This document shows positions 49,296 to 58,553 of a DNA stretch of 64,000 nt, piece after piece. Each line of letters starts with the position of its first letter. Position 1 is the first letter of the stretch. The stretch is from the NCBI GenBank assembly GCA_052118425.1, contig JBQKHF010000015.1. One strand, 5' to 3'. Source of the stretch: Roseburia_C sp900315735 (GTDB lineage Bacteria; Bacillota; Clostridia; Lachnospirales; Lachnospiraceae). The notes under the pieces are model-generated. The model worked only from the letters and a program-made list of their open reading frames with translations, had not been told where the DNA came from and did not search any database. Both the position numbers and the translations under genes were made by a program.

Positions 49296-50465
49296 ATGAA
49301 AGATACAAAATCATACTTATCAAAAATCGTACAGGATATGCCGGACTCCGGAATCAAGGATTTCTTTGATGTGGCAAATACCATGGAAGGGGCATTGTCA
49401 CTGGGTGTAGGCGAACCGGATTTTCCGACACCGGAGCATGTAAGAGAGGCAGCAATTGCTTCTATAAAAAAAGGCGATACCAAATACACCGATAACCGCG
49501 GAACGGTAGAACTGCGTGCAGCGGCAGCGGATTATCTGACAAAATTTGATTTGCATTATGATAAACAGGACGAAATACTGATTACCATGGGAGCCAGCGA
49601 AGGAATTGATTTAGCTCTTCGGACACTGGTGAATCCGGGAGAGGAAGTCTTAGTGGCAGAACCTTCCTATGTTTCCTATATTCCATGTATTGAATTATGT
49701 GGCGGTGTTCCGGTATCATTAAAATTAAGAGCAGAAAATAAATTCCGTCTGACCAAAGAACAGTTAGAGGAAAAGATAACAGAGAAATCCAAAGTCTTAC
49801 TGATTTCCTATCCGAACAATCCGACTGGAGCAATTATGGAAAAGGAAGATTTGGAGGCAATCGCTGAAGTGGTAAAGGAACATGATTTATTTGTAATTAC
49901 CGATGAAATCTATGCAGAATTAACCTATGGCAAGAAACATGTTTCCATTGCATCTCTTCCGGGGATGTATGAGCGCTGCGTCGTATTAAACGGATTTTCC
50001 AAAGCATTTGCCATGACCGGATGGCGTATGGGAATTGCGGCAGGACCAAAGGATGTTATTTTCCATATGAATAAAATACATCAGTTTACGACCATGTCAG
50101 CAGGAACCACCAGCCAGTATGCGGCATTGGAAGCATTGACCAGTCCGGTGAGAGATGAAGAGATTGCAGTCATGCGGGAAGAATATGATGCCAGAAGAAC
50201 ACTGATGGTAGAGGGCTTCCGTAAGATGGGATTATCCGTTGCAGAACCGGAAGGCGCATTCTATGTATTCCCTGACATCCGTAAAACAGGACTTACCAGC
50301 GAAGAATTCTGTAACCGCCTGTTGCAGGAACAGAAGGTAGCCGTTATCCCGGGAAATGCCTTCGGTACATGCGGAGAAGGCTTTGTACGATGCTCCTATG
50401 CATATTCGCAGGATGTCATTCGTGCCTGCTTAGAGAAAATTGCAAAATTCGTCGCGCAGTTCTAA
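49296..50465 (+). CDS. Class I/II pyridoxal-phosphate aminotransferase (PatA/AspC-like)
   Basis: The protein has 389 residues. It has LSLGVGEPDFPTPEHV near 34, KYTDNRGTVELR, SYPNNPTGA near 170, TDEIYAEL, and the PLP lysine in NGFSKAFAMTGWRMG (near 233). C-terminal FVRCSYAYS supplies the carboxylate-binding Arg. It transfers amino groups from aspartate, aromatic or N-acetyl-diamino acid donors; the substrate cannot be set. I chose the ATG at 49296 because GAGGT lies nine bases before it; ATG 49290 is an alternative. The foldback element lies immediately upstream and may affect its expression. Confidence 0.9.
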   Translation: MKDTKSYLSKIVQDMPDSGIKDFFDVANTMEGALSLGVGEPDFPTPEHVREAAIASIKKGDTKYTDNRGTVELRAAAADYLTKFDLHYDKQDEILITMGASEGIDLALRTLVNPGEEVLVAEPSYVSYIPCIELCGGVPVSLKLRAENKFRLTKEQLEEKITEKSKVLLISYPNNPTGAIMEKEDLEAIAEVVKEHDLFVITDEIYAELTYGKKHVSIASLPGMYERCVVLNGFSKAFAMTGWRMGIAAGPKDVIFHMNKIHQFTTMSAGTTSQYAALEALTSPVRDEEIAVMREEYDARRTLMVEGFRKMGLSVAEPEGAFYVFPDIRKTGLTSEEFCNRLLQEQKVAVIPGNAFGTCGEGFVRCSYAYSQDVIRACLEKIAKFVAQF

Positions 50466-50516
50466 AAGTGAAAGAACATTATGAGATGAATTTGATTTAC
50501 GTGAGTAGATAGCATT

Positions 50517-50664
50517 GCGGATAAAATATCCGGACAGTCCGTTAAGTAAGGATGCCTGATAAAGGCGGTTGCCAGCAAAGACAGTATCCCTTCGAAATTC
50601 TTAGTGCGCCTTATCGTCTTTATGTGGCATCTGAACGTAACGGACTGCCGGGATATTATCGTAA
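50517..50664. repeat. Second foldback-type inverted repeat (about 150 bp)
   Basis: GATAAAATATCC..CAGTCCGTTA..GGATGCC..ATAAAGGCG on the left pairs with the reverse complement of CGTCTTTATGTGGCATC..TAACGGACTGCCGGGATATTATC on the right. A perfect core is 50535-50544 with 50638-50647. It occupies most of the gap between the aminotransferase and mutY and contains no gene. Confidence 0.7.
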
Positions 50665-50736
50665 CTGAATTTCCAACACCCCATACAACTGTGCTCCCAC
50701 GAAACAAAAATAGAAATAGAAACAGAAAGAGGAACC

Positions 50737-51825
50737 ATGAGAGAACCATTTGACCTGACAACCCTGATAGACCCATTATTAGACTGGTTTAAAGACCATG
50801 CCAGAGTGTTGCCCTGGCGGGATGAGCCGACCCCATACCGGGTGTGGGTGTCTGAAATCATGCTTCAGCAGACCAGAGTGGAAGCAGTAAAACCGTACTT
50901 TGAGCGATTCTTAAAGGAACTGCCGGATGTGGCAGCGTTGGCGGACTGCCCGGAGGAGAAGTTGCTGAAGCTCTGGGAAGGACTTGGATATTATAACCGG
51001 GTGAGAAATATGCAGATTGCAGCACAGACGGTCATGGAAGAGCATCATGGAAAGCTTCCGGCAGATTATGAGGCCTTGACCAGGTTAAAAGGAATCGGTC
51101 ATTATACGGCAGGAGCCATCGCATCTATCGCATTTGGCATTCCGGTACCGGCGGTGGACGGAAATGTGCTCCGTGTCATATCCCGGGTAACAGAGGATGA
51201 TGCGGATATCATGAAAGCATCGGTGCGGACAGCAATGGAGAAAGACTTATTGGAAATTATGCCGGAAAACAGGGCAGGAGCTTTTAATCAGGCACTGATG
51301 GAGCTTGGCGCAACGGTATGTCTTCCTAATGGTGCACCTTTATGCGAAGCATGTCCATGGAAAGAACTCTGCCGGGCACAAAAGAGCGGACGCTGGAGAG
51401 AACTTCCGGTAAAGAGCAAGGCAAAGGCAAGAAGGATAGAGGACAGAACAGTTCTTGTTATAAAGGCAGAGGATAAGGTCCTTTTGCATAAGAGGGCCAA
51501 CAGGGGACTTCTGGCAGGACTCTATGAGTTCCCAAATGTAGAAGGACATCTTAAAGAAGAGGAAGTCATTACCTATCTTAAGGAAATGGGATTGTCACCG
51601 ATTCGTCTGAAAAAATTAGAGGACAGCAAGCATATCTTTTCCCATATTGAATGGCACATGACAGGATATGCAGTGCAGATCGATGAGACAGAGCAGGAGT
51701 ATCAGAATATGCTCTTTGTGGATGTAAAAGAAACGGAAGAGCAGTATCCGATTCCGGCGGCATTTTCCCGGTACACTGGATATATGAACATTCGTCTTGG
51801 AAATGACAGATATAAGGAAGAATAG
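50737..51825 (+). CDS. mutY: Adenine DNA glycosylase
   Basis: The protein has 362 residues. It has EIMLQQTRVEAVKPYF near 41, the helix-hairpin-helix LKGIGHYTAGAI and the catalytic aspartate in PAVDGNVLRV (near 141). A four-cysteine iron-sulfur cluster site follows (CLPNGAPLCEACPWKELC) and a C-terminal NUDIX-like domain for 8-oxoG recognition (from about 230, LLHKRANRGLLAGLYEFPN). The cluster spacing is C-X7-C-X2-C-X5-C, one residue longer than in E. coli MutY. It removes A mispaired with 8-oxoG. AGAGGAACC precedes the ATG. Confidence 0.95.
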   Translation: MREPFDLTTLIDPLLDWFKDHARVLPWRDEPTPYRVWVSEIMLQQTRVEAVKPYFERFLKELPDVAALADCPEEKLLKLWEGLGYYNRVRNMQIAAQTVMEEHHGKLPADYEALTRLKGIGHYTAGAIASIAFGIPVPAVDGNVLRVISRVTEDDADIMKASVRTAMEKDLLEIMPENRAGAFNQALMELGATVCLPNGAPLCEACPWKELCRAQKSGRWRELPVKSKAKARRIEDRTVLVIKAEDKVLLHKRANRGLLAGLYEFPNVEGHLKEEEVITYLKEMGLSPIRLKKLEDSKHIFSHIEWHMTGYAVQIDETEQEYQNMLFVDVKETEEQYPIPAAFSRYTGYMNIRLGNDRYKEE

Positions 51826-51852
51826 CAGAAAAGCCATAGAAAAAAGAGGGAG

Positions 51853-51876
51853 CCGGTGATTATCACCGGCCTTTCA
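51853..51876 (+). terminator. Hairpin after mutY
   Basis: GCCGGTGAT pairs with ATCACCGGC with a tight TT turn, followed by CTTTC. Likely terminator with a modest T tract. Confidence 0.65.
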
Positions 51877-51928
51877 TATGAAAAAGATTTTTTATGGTAA
51901 GTGTTAAAAACACTATTTTTTGGGAGGA

Positions 51929-51949
51929 ACCTTGCATCAGCTGCAAGGT
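51929..51949 (+). promoter_or_regulatory. Perfect hairpin between a GGGAGG site and a 17-codon ORF
   Basis: ACCTTGCA (51929-51936), TCAGC, TGCAAGGT (51942-51949). GGGAGG (51922-51927) lies directly before it and an ATG at 51952 directly after. If folded, the hairpin would bring the ribosome site next to that ATG. Confidence 0.4.
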
Positions 51950-51951
51950 CT

Positions 51952-52005
51952 ATGAAAAAAATAAAAATTATCGCTTTTTTCTTTCTCAGCTTAGTTATAG
52001 TATAA
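51952..52005 (+). CDS. Possible 17-residue hydrophobic peptide
   Basis: ATG at 51952 opens a frame MKKIKIIAFFFLSLVIV ending at TAA 52003-52005: two to three lysines followed by a hydrophobic run, like a tiny membrane peptide or a truncated signal peptide. The only ribosome site is GGGAGG across the hairpin. It is in a 347-base gap with no other gene. Chance occurrence is quite possible. Confidence 0.25.
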   Translation: MKKIKIIAFFFLSLVIV

Positions 52006-52109
52006 AAGCAGAATGTGAAAACAATATGCCCGGATTGTTAGAAGGCTGTAAATAAAATATGAATAAATTGTAAACGAAGTGCCTTAAAGAAATCCTAAGA
52101 AAAAATGAA

Positions 52110-52138
52110 TTGGAAAACAAATAACAAATGTGTATAAT
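52110..52138 (+). promoter_or_regulatory. Putative promoter of glf
   Basis: TTGGAA (52110-52115), 17 bases, then TATAAT (52133-52138). The glf ATG is 35 bases further with GGGGAAGGAGAAC as ribosome site. Confidence 0.75.
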
Positions 52139-52172
52139 TGAATAAGGATTACCAAGGGGAAGGAGAACATAA

Positions 52173-53318
52173 ATGTACGACAGCATTGTAATCGGAGCCG
52201 GAATCGCCGGCAGTGTAGCCGCAAGAAGACTGGCAGAAGAAGGAAAACAGAAGGTTCTTTTACTGGAACGGAGAAACCATATTGCAGGAAACTGCTTTGA
52301 CAAACCGGACGAACATGGCATTGTAATACATGAATACGGTCCACATATTTTTCATACGAATAAAGAGGAGGTATATCAGTATCTTTCGAGATTTACAGAC
52401 TGGTATTTCTTCGGACATGAGGTAGTGGCAAATGTGCATGGAACACTGATTCCGGTGCCATTTAATCTGAATACTTTACATATGGTTTATGAGAAGGAGC
52501 AGGCAGACCGGTTAGAGCAGAAGCTGATTGCTGCATATGGAGAGGGAAGCCGTGTTCCAATTATGAAATTACGGGAAAATGAAGATGCAGATATCCGGAA
52601 AATTGCGGATTATGTATACGAAAATGTTTTCCTTTATTATACGATGAAGCAGTGGGGACAGAAGCCGGAGGAGATAAGCCCGGAAGTAACAGGACGTGTG
52701 CCGGTGCTGATTTCCTATGATAACAGATATTTTCAGGATAAATATCAGGGTATGCCAAAGGACGGTTATACCGCAATGTTTGAAAAGATGTTAGACCATC
52801 CGGATATTGAGGTGAGAACCGGAGTGGATGCCGGAGAGGTACTGAAATTTGCAGAGAATGGCATTTATTTTGACGGAAAGAAATTCGAAGGAAATGTCAT
52901 TTATACCGGAGCACTGGATGAGCTGTTTGCATGCTGTTATGGAAGACTTCCATATCGTTCCCTCCGCTTTGATTTTGAATATTATGACAAACCGGATTAC
53001 CAGGGACACAGCGTTGTAAATTATACCGTAAGCGAGGATTATACCAGAATTACGGAATTTAAGTATCTGACCGGGCAGCAGGCAGACGGAACCACGATTG
53101 TAAAGGAATATCCATTTGCATACAGTGGAGCAGAAGGTGAGATTCCTTACTATGCCATTTTAAATGAAGAAAATCAGGCATTGTATGAAAAGTATAAAGC
53201 ATTAACCGGAAAGTATCCGAACATGCATCTTTTGGGAAGACTGGCAGAATACAAATATTACAATATTGATGCCATGACAGAGAAAGCATTAGAGCTTACA
53301 GCAGAACTTTTAAAATAA
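52173..53318 (+). CDS. glf: UDP-galactopyranose mutase
   Basis: The protein has 381 residues. The FAD-binding start YDSIVIGAGIAGSVAARRL is followed by LLERRNHIAGNCFD and HEYGPHIFHTN (near 62), which are diagnostic of Glf. The C-terminal substrate region has RSLRFDFEY and NYTVSEDYTRITEFKYL (core DYTRITEFK). It converts UDP-galactopyranose to UDP-galactofuranose for cell-surface glycans. It is followed by a glycosyltransferase after 32 bases, which suggests a small glycan-synthesis pair. Confidence 0.95.
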   Translation: MYDSIVIGAGIAGSVAARRLAEEGKQKVLLLERRNHIAGNCFDKPDEHGIVIHEYGPHIFHTNKEEVYQYLSRFTDWYFFGHEVVANVHGTLIPVPFNLNTLHMVYEKEQADRLEQKLIAAYGEGSRVPIMKLRENEDADIRKIADYVYENVFLYYTMKQWGQKPEEISPEVTGRVPVLISYDNRYFQDKYQGMPKDGYTAMFEKMLDHPDIEVRTGVDAGEVLKFAENGIYFDGKKFEGNVIYTGALDELFACCYGRLPYRSLRFDFEYYDKPDYQGHSVVNYTVSEDYTRITEFKYLTGQQADGTTIVKEYPFAYSGAEGEIPYYAILNEENQALYEKYKALTGKYPNMHLLGRLAEYKYYNIDAMTEKALELTAELLK

Positions 53319-53350
53319 AACGTTTTAGGAAAAACGATTGGAGAAGAAAA

Positions 53351-54367
53351 ATGAAATTATTATCAGTAACTATTCCGTGCTACAATTCACAGGACTATAT
53401 GGAGCACTGCATCAAGACACTGTTGACCGGAGGCGAGGACGTCGAAATTTTGATCGTAGATGACGGCTCAAAGGATGCCACTGCAGAGATTGCAGACAGT
53501 TATCAGAAGAAATATCCTACCATTATCAAAGCAATTCATCAGGAAAATGGCGGACATGGTGCAGCGGTAAATACCGGTATCGCCAATGCAACCGGACTTT
53601 ATTTTAAAGTAGTAGACAGTGATGACTGGGTAGATGAGGAGAGTTATCATAAGATTCTTGCAAAATTAAGAAAAATTGTAGGTGGAAGCACTACACTTGA
53701 TATGTTTATCAGCAACTTCGTATATGAGAAGCAGGGTGCAACCCATAAGAAAGTCATGAAATATACCAGAATGTTCCCGGAGGATGAAATCTTTACCTGG
53801 TCTGATGTAAGACATATTAGCAAGGGACATTATATTCTGATGCATTCCGTTATTTACCGTACCCAGTTATTAAAGGATTGCGGACTGGAACTGCCAAGAC
53901 ATACCTTCTATGTGGATAATCTTTTTGTATACAATCCATTGCCATACGTAAAGACTATGTATTACATGAATGTGGATTTCTACCGTTATTTTATCGGAAG
54001 GGAAGACCAGTCTGTCAATGAAACGGTTATGATTGGAAGAATTGACCAGCAGATTAAGGTAAATAAACTGATGATAGAAGAAGTGAATTTGTGGAAAATT
54101 GCAAATCCGAAATTGAGAAAATACATGTTTAATTACCTTGAGATTATTACTGTGGTATCTACGGTGCTGTGTTTACGTTCCGAGACAGAAGAGAATCTGA
54201 TGAAAAAGCGGGAACTGTGGTCTTATATCAAAGATTATGACCTTCGCCTTTTCCACCATTTGAGAAGAGGAATTTTAGGACAGTCTATGAATCTGCCGGG
54301 CAAGGGAGGAAGAAAGATTTCCGTTGCAGCATATAAGCTGACCCAGAAGATTGTAGGATTTAACTAA
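53351..54367 (+). CDS. Family 2 glycosyltransferase
   Basis: The protein has 338 residues. The GT-A fold starts LLSVTIPCYNSQDYMEHCI, with LIVDDGSKD (near 35) and the metal-binding VVDSDDWVDEESY (near 93). No membrane helices are evident, so it is a cytoplasmic or membrane-associated enzyme. GGAGAAGAAAA precedes the ATG. Given glf directly upstream, galactofuranose transfer is possible, but family 2 enzymes cannot be assigned a donor from sequence alone. Confidence 0.9.
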   Translation: MKLLSVTIPCYNSQDYMEHCIKTLLTGGEDVEILIVDDGSKDATAEIADSYQKKYPTIIKAIHQENGGHGAAVNTGIANATGLYFKVVDSDDWVDEESYHKILAKLRKIVGGSTTLDMFISNFVYEKQGATHKKVMKYTRMFPEDEIFTWSDVRHISKGHYILMHSVIYRTQLLKDCGLELPRHTFYVDNLFVYNPLPYVKTMYYMNVDFYRYFIGREDQSVNETVMIGRIDQQIKVNKLMIEEVNLWKIANPKLRKYMFNYLEIITVVSTVLCLRSETEENLMKKRELWSYIKDYDLRLFHHLRRGILGQSMNLPGKGGRKISVAAYKLTQKIVGFN

Positions 54368-54425
54368 GCTGAGTATAATATAAAATACAAATTGTATAAA
54401 AATACATAAGAAAATGCATAAACCA

Positions 54426-54475
54426 ACGCATATTGTGAAAAAGAAAAATACTTTTTGCAATATGCGTTTTTTTAA
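54426..54475 (+). terminator. Terminator of the glf operon
   Basis: ACGCATATTG..AAAAAG pairs with CTTTTTGCAATATGCGT, then seven T residues. Confidence 0.88.
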
Positions 54476-54570
54476 TAGTAAAAAGCATAACAGTGTGATA
54501 TGATGAATAAGTAAACCAATTGATATATGACGGAAAACCGGCATACATGTGCATTGCACAGGGAGAATAG

Positions 54571-56799
54571 ATGACAATTATAAAAGAAAAAAGGAACAAA
54601 GAGGGATTTACAGCCGATCAGATAGAAGAAATCGCGATCGGACAGCATGAGGGACTTCCAGTGCAAATTTATGCAAAACCGGAATTTCTTGCAATTCAGA
54701 TGTATCAGATTCGTCTGGGCTTAGAGGAGGAACTTCCGGTAGAAAAGTATGCATTTCCGGAATATGACTGGTTTCAGATGGAGGAAATCCGGAAGGGATT
54801 AAAAGAAGATCTTCCGGTAGAGAAATATGCTTCCCCCATGATCCATTATAATACCATGCGACAGATTCGCCTGGGATTAAAGCACGTCATTAATCTGGCA
54901 CCATATGCGAAGTTAAAGCCGGAAATATTAAGAGAATTACGGAAAGCATTAGAATCCCATGTGAATATTGTGGAATATATTCAAAAGGGATATAACGAAG
55001 AACAGTTAGAACAAATACGAATTGCATTAGAAAGAGGGCTTGATATTAAGCCATATCTTAATGAGGCGTATTTGGGGGCTTCTATCCGTGAGATTCGAAA
55101 AGGAATAGAGAGTGGCATTGATGTTTCTATTTATGCCAATGAAGAATATAGCTGGCAGCAGATGAGGGAAATCCGGCTGGGACTGGTGGGACAGCTTGAT
55201 GTAAGTTATTATGCCAAACCGCTGTATGACTGGCAGCAGATGAGAGAAATCCGGTTGGGATTAGAAGAGGGCATTGCAGTAGAAAGCTATGCCAGCCTTA
55301 TGTATACTGCGAAGGAAATGTGTAAACGCAGAGAACAGATTCTAAGACAGCAGACCTTATTAAAGGAACACCTGCAGGAGCAGTTAGCAGCGCCGGAACA
55401 GTCTACAAAGCCAGAACAGCCACAACAGGTGAATTTGGAAGAGGCGGAAGAAGAAAAAATACACGTTTCTGTCAGCATGGATGCAATGGAGGCATGTATT
55501 GGCTTTACCGGCAATAAGCGGGCATGGTCGAGAGAAGAGATTGTCAGCATTTTAGCATTGAATGGCGTATGCGAGGGCATTTTAGAAGATGTAGTAACTT
55601 CTATTGTAAAGGACCGGCCGGAAAACATGTTTACCGTGATTGCGAAGGGAAGAGAACTGCAGCAGGGAAAAGATGGCTGGTATGAATACTTATTTAATAC
55701 GAATATCGAGCATACCCCAAAAGAAAAACCGGATGGTTCTGTAGATTATCAGGACATTAACTGTTTTGAACTGGTACGTAAGGGACAGAAAATTGCATAC
55801 TATCATCCGGCTGAGGAAGGCGTGGAAGGATATACCGTAACGGGAATTCATTTAGAGGCCAAGAAGGGTAAAGAGGCCAAGCTTCTGATTGGAACAGGCT
55901 TTACAGCACTGGCAGACAAGCGTACTTATATGTCTACAGTGGATGGTAAAATCGAATTAAAGGGTGGCAGAATTGACATTTCCAATATGCTGCAGTTAGA
56001 TGAGGTAAATCAGGCAACCGGAAATATTAATTTTGACGGAACGGTATATGTCCGTGGAAATGTAGGATTTGGTGTTATTATCCGGGCAACCGGAGACATA
56101 GTAGTGGATGGCTATGTGGAAGGCTCAGAGCTTTATGCAGGTGGCAGCCTTATCTTGAAGAAAGGGCGCAATGCAGCAGGGCACGGAATCCTTCATGCAC
56201 AGAAATCCGTTATCGGAAAATTTTTTGAAGCGGTGCAGGTATGGAGCAAAGAGGAAATTCAGGCAGATTATTGCCTCAACAGTGAACTGTATACAGAGGG
56301 CTATGTCAGGGCTTCCGGAAAGAACGGCAGTATTGCAGGTGGAAGAACTTATGGAGCAAGAGGAATCATTGCTTATAATATTGGTAATGCAAAAGGAATT
56401 CCTACTGATGTGGCTTCCGGTAAGCGTGAGGAGTTCAGAGAGCGGGAGTGTGAGGTTAAGAATAAAATTGAAGAAACCAATCGGACATTGGTAATTCTGA
56501 GAAATGCTTATCAGGATTTTCAGAACAAATATGCAGTAGAAGTGCGTAACATGAATCCGACCTATCTTAAGATAGAGGATGCTATTTATACCAAGGAATT
56601 AGAAGCAGAAAAGTTAAGACAGAAGAATGAAGCATTGAAGGAAGAAGGAGCACAGTATGAGCAGTCAAAGATTGCTGTGCGGGGAAGTCTTTATGAGGGA
56701 ACCGTAGTTCGTATCAGTGGAGCAAAGGCAGCAATGGAAACTGTGCGAAGTGTCACCTTAAGAAAGTCTGGAAGTAAAATTGCGGTATACCGTAATTAG
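54571..56799 (+). CDS. FapA-family (DUF342) protein with nine N-terminal helical repeats
   Basis: The protein has 742 residues in three parts. Residues about 13-250 consist of nine 25-26-residue repeats of the pattern (Q)MREIRLGLEEGLDVSxYAxPxY. Residues about 250-285 are a Gln/Glu linker. The C-terminal part (about 290-740) is the flagellar-assembly-A-like DUF342 region, with a right-handed beta-helix section (ATGDIVVDGYVEGSELYAGG, in parts TGDIVVDG and GSELYAGGSL) and a coiled-coil tail (from about 625). DUF342 proteins occur in Firmicutes and Vibrio; a role in envelope or polar localisation is not settled. The start ATG follows GGGAGAATAG. Confidence 0.88.
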   Translation: MTIIKEKRNKEGFTADQIEEIAIGQHEGLPVQIYAKPEFLAIQMYQIRLGLEEELPVEKYAFPEYDWFQMEEIRKGLKEDLPVEKYASPMIHYNTMRQIRLGLKHVINLAPYAKLKPEILRELRKALESHVNIVEYIQKGYNEEQLEQIRIALERGLDIKPYLNEAYLGASIREIRKGIESGIDVSIYANEEYSWQQMREIRLGLVGQLDVSYYAKPLYDWQQMREIRLGLEEGIAVESYASLMYTAKEMCKRREQILRQQTLLKEHLQEQLAAPEQSTKPEQPQQVNLEEAEEEKIHVSVSMDAMEACIGFTGNKRAWSREEIVSILALNGVCEGILEDVVTSIVKDRPENMFTVIAKGRELQQGKDGWYEYLFNTNIEHTPKEKPDGSVDYQDINCFELVRKGQKIAYYHPAEEGVEGYTVTGIHLEAKKGKEAKLLIGTGFTALADKRTYMSTVDGKIELKGGRIDISNMLQLDEVNQATGNINFDGTVYVRGNVGFGVIIRATGDIVVDGYVEGSELYAGGSLILKKGRNAAGHGILHAQKSVIGKFFEAVQVWSKEEIQADYCLNSELYTEGYVRASGKNGSIAGGRTYGARGIIAYNIGNAKGIPTDVASGKREEFRERECEVKNKIEETNRTLVILRNAYQDFQNKYAVEVRNMNPTYLKIEDAIYTKELEAEKLRQKNEALKEEGAQYEQSKIAVRGSLYEGTVVRISGAKAAMETVRSVTLRKSGSKIAVYRN

Positions 56800-56805
56800 A
56801 AAAAA

Positions 56806-56845
56806 TCCGCCTTATACCGGGAAACGGTAAAGGCGGATTTCCTTT
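56806..56845. terminator. Bidirectional terminator
   Basis: AAATCCGCCTT and AAGGCGGATTT pair, with an inner ACCG/CGGT stem. T-rich tracts lie on both sides. It separates the FapA-like gene and the convergent nicotinate phosphoribosyltransferase. Confidence 0.85.
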
Positions 56846-58292
56846 ACATATGCTCTTTATTTAAAAGAGCTGTTTTCATTTCATATAATTTGTCGGATAA
56901 ATCAACGTAGATTTCCTGTGGATTTACGAAACGTTTTGTCTCATCCCAGATGGTATCTTTTTCTTTGGTGCAGTAACGCTGAATGTCCATAACGCTTGGA
57001 GATTCATAAACACATTCGCCCTTCTGGAAAACCGGAACAAGAAGTTCACGCAAAGTATAACTTCCACCAGGAAGAGTGGTTTTCTTCCAAGGAGCATTCG
57101 GATCAAAGAGCTTCATGTCCTTAGACTCATCAAAGACTTCACCTACCAGACAGATAAGGTCAGCCTTAATCTTGCCGGTCTCTTTGTCATAAATACGGTA
57201 AACAGTTTTATTACCAGGATTTGTAACCTTTTCTACATTTTCAGAAAGTTTAATCTTTGGAATGAATTCGCCGGCTTCATTCTGGATGGCAGCCAGTTTG
57301 TATACACCACCGAAAGCAGGATTGTCTTTGGAAGTGATTAAGTTAGTTCCGACACCCCAGGAAGTAATGGTAGCACCCTGAATCTTTAAGCTTTCAATCA
57401 GATATTCGTCCAAATCATTGGAAGCGGAGATAACTGCATCCGGGAATCCGGCATCATCTAACATTTTACGAACCTTTTTAGAAAGGTAAGCAAGGTCACC
57501 GCTGTCCATGCGGATTCCGTAGTAGGTAAGCGGAATACCGGCTTCTCGCATTTCCTTAAATACTTTGATTGCATTTGGCATACCGGATTTTAAGGTGTCA
57601 TAGGTATCAACAAGAAGGATGCAGGCAGATGGATAAAGCTCTGCATATTTCTTAAATGCGGTATATTCATCCGGGAAACTCATAATCCAGCTGTGAGCGT
57701 GGGTTCCAAGTACCGGAACATCAAACATCTGACCGGCAAGAACATTGGAAGTACCTTTGCAGCCACCGATAACAGCAGCTCTTGCACCGTAGGTTCCGGA
57801 ATCCGGACCTTGGGCGCGTCTCAAACCGAATTCCATGACGCCGTCACCCTGTGCAGCATAGCATACACGGGCAGCCTTGGTGGCAATCAGGCTCTGGTGG
57901 TTAATGATATTTAAGATTGCAGTTTCAATTAACTGGGCTTCCATAATCGGAGCAACAACTTTTACCAGCGGCTCTCTTGGAAAAATCAGAGTTCCTTCCG
58001 GAATCGCATAGATATCACCGGAAAATTTAAAGTTGCTTAAATAAGTTAAAAAGTCTTCATCGAAGATGGATAAGCTTCTTAAATAGGAAATATCCTCTTC
58101 ATCAAAATGAAGATTCTTGATATAGTCAATCATCTGGTCTAATCCCGCACAGACTGCATAACCGCCATCGCATGGATTAATGCGGTAAAAAGCGTCGAAA
58201 ACAGCCACATCACGGTTGCCGGTTTTAAAGTATCCCTGCATCATTGTCATCTCATAAAGATCAGTCAATAATGTCAAATTTAATGTACTCAT
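56844..58292 (-). CDS. pncB: Nicotinate phosphoribosyltransferase
   Basis: The protein has 482 residues, the length of the longer Firmicutes type. It has LTLLTDLYEMTMMQGYF at the N-terminus, FGLRRAQGPDSGTYGARAAVIGGCKGTSNV (cores FGLRRAQGPD and GGCKGTSNV) near 155, GIRMDSGDLAYLSKKVR near 255 and the WGVGTNL loop. It makes nicotinate mononucleotide from nicotinate and PRPP in NAD salvage. On the minus strand GAAAGGAATATCACAT lies before the ATG. Confidence 0.95.
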   Translation of the reverse strand: MSTLNLTLLTDLYEMTMMQGYFKTGNRDVAVFDAFYRINPCDGGYAVCAGLDQMIDYIKNLHFDEEDISYLRSLSIFDEDFLTYLSNFKFSGDIYAIPEGTLIFPREPLVKVVAPIMEAQLIETAILNIINHQSLIATKAARVCYAAQGDGVMEFGLRRAQGPDSGTYGARAAVIGGCKGTSNVLAGQMFDVPVLGTHAHSWIMSFPDEYTAFKKYAELYPSACILLVDTYDTLKSGMPNAIKVFKEMREAGIPLTYYGIRMDSGDLAYLSKKVRKMLDDAGFPDAVISASNDLDEYLIESLKIQGATITSWGVGTNLITSKDNPAFGGVYKLAAIQNEAGEFIPKIKLSENVEKVTNPGNKTVYRIYDKETGKIKADLICLVGEVFDESKDMKLFDPNAPWKKTTLPGGSYTLRELLVPVFQKGECVYESPSVMDIQRYCTKEKDTIWDETKRFVNPQEIYVDLSDKLYEMKTALLNKEHM

Positions 58293-58553
58293 ATGTGATA
58301 TTCCTTTCTTTTACATCTGTAAATACAGGTGTCTTGTCAGATGAATTATAGACGTTTACCTGCGAAAAAGCAAGTAATGAGTATAAATATGCTTCATTAT
58401 AAACACTTTTTCTTAATTTTGCAAAGTTTATACAAAAATAAACGAGAAAAATTTTATAAAAATTTTATAATTCCATTTATTTTTCTTGTAATGAAGGTAG
58501 GCATTTGCTACAATAAATGGGAGAAAATATTTTATACTAATGGAGGACGCATA

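Noticed and set aside
54571..55330. The FapA-like N-terminal repeats as a CRISPR or tandem DNA repeat
   Set aside because: The units are in frame, diverged at DNA level and without spacers; they are protein repeats.
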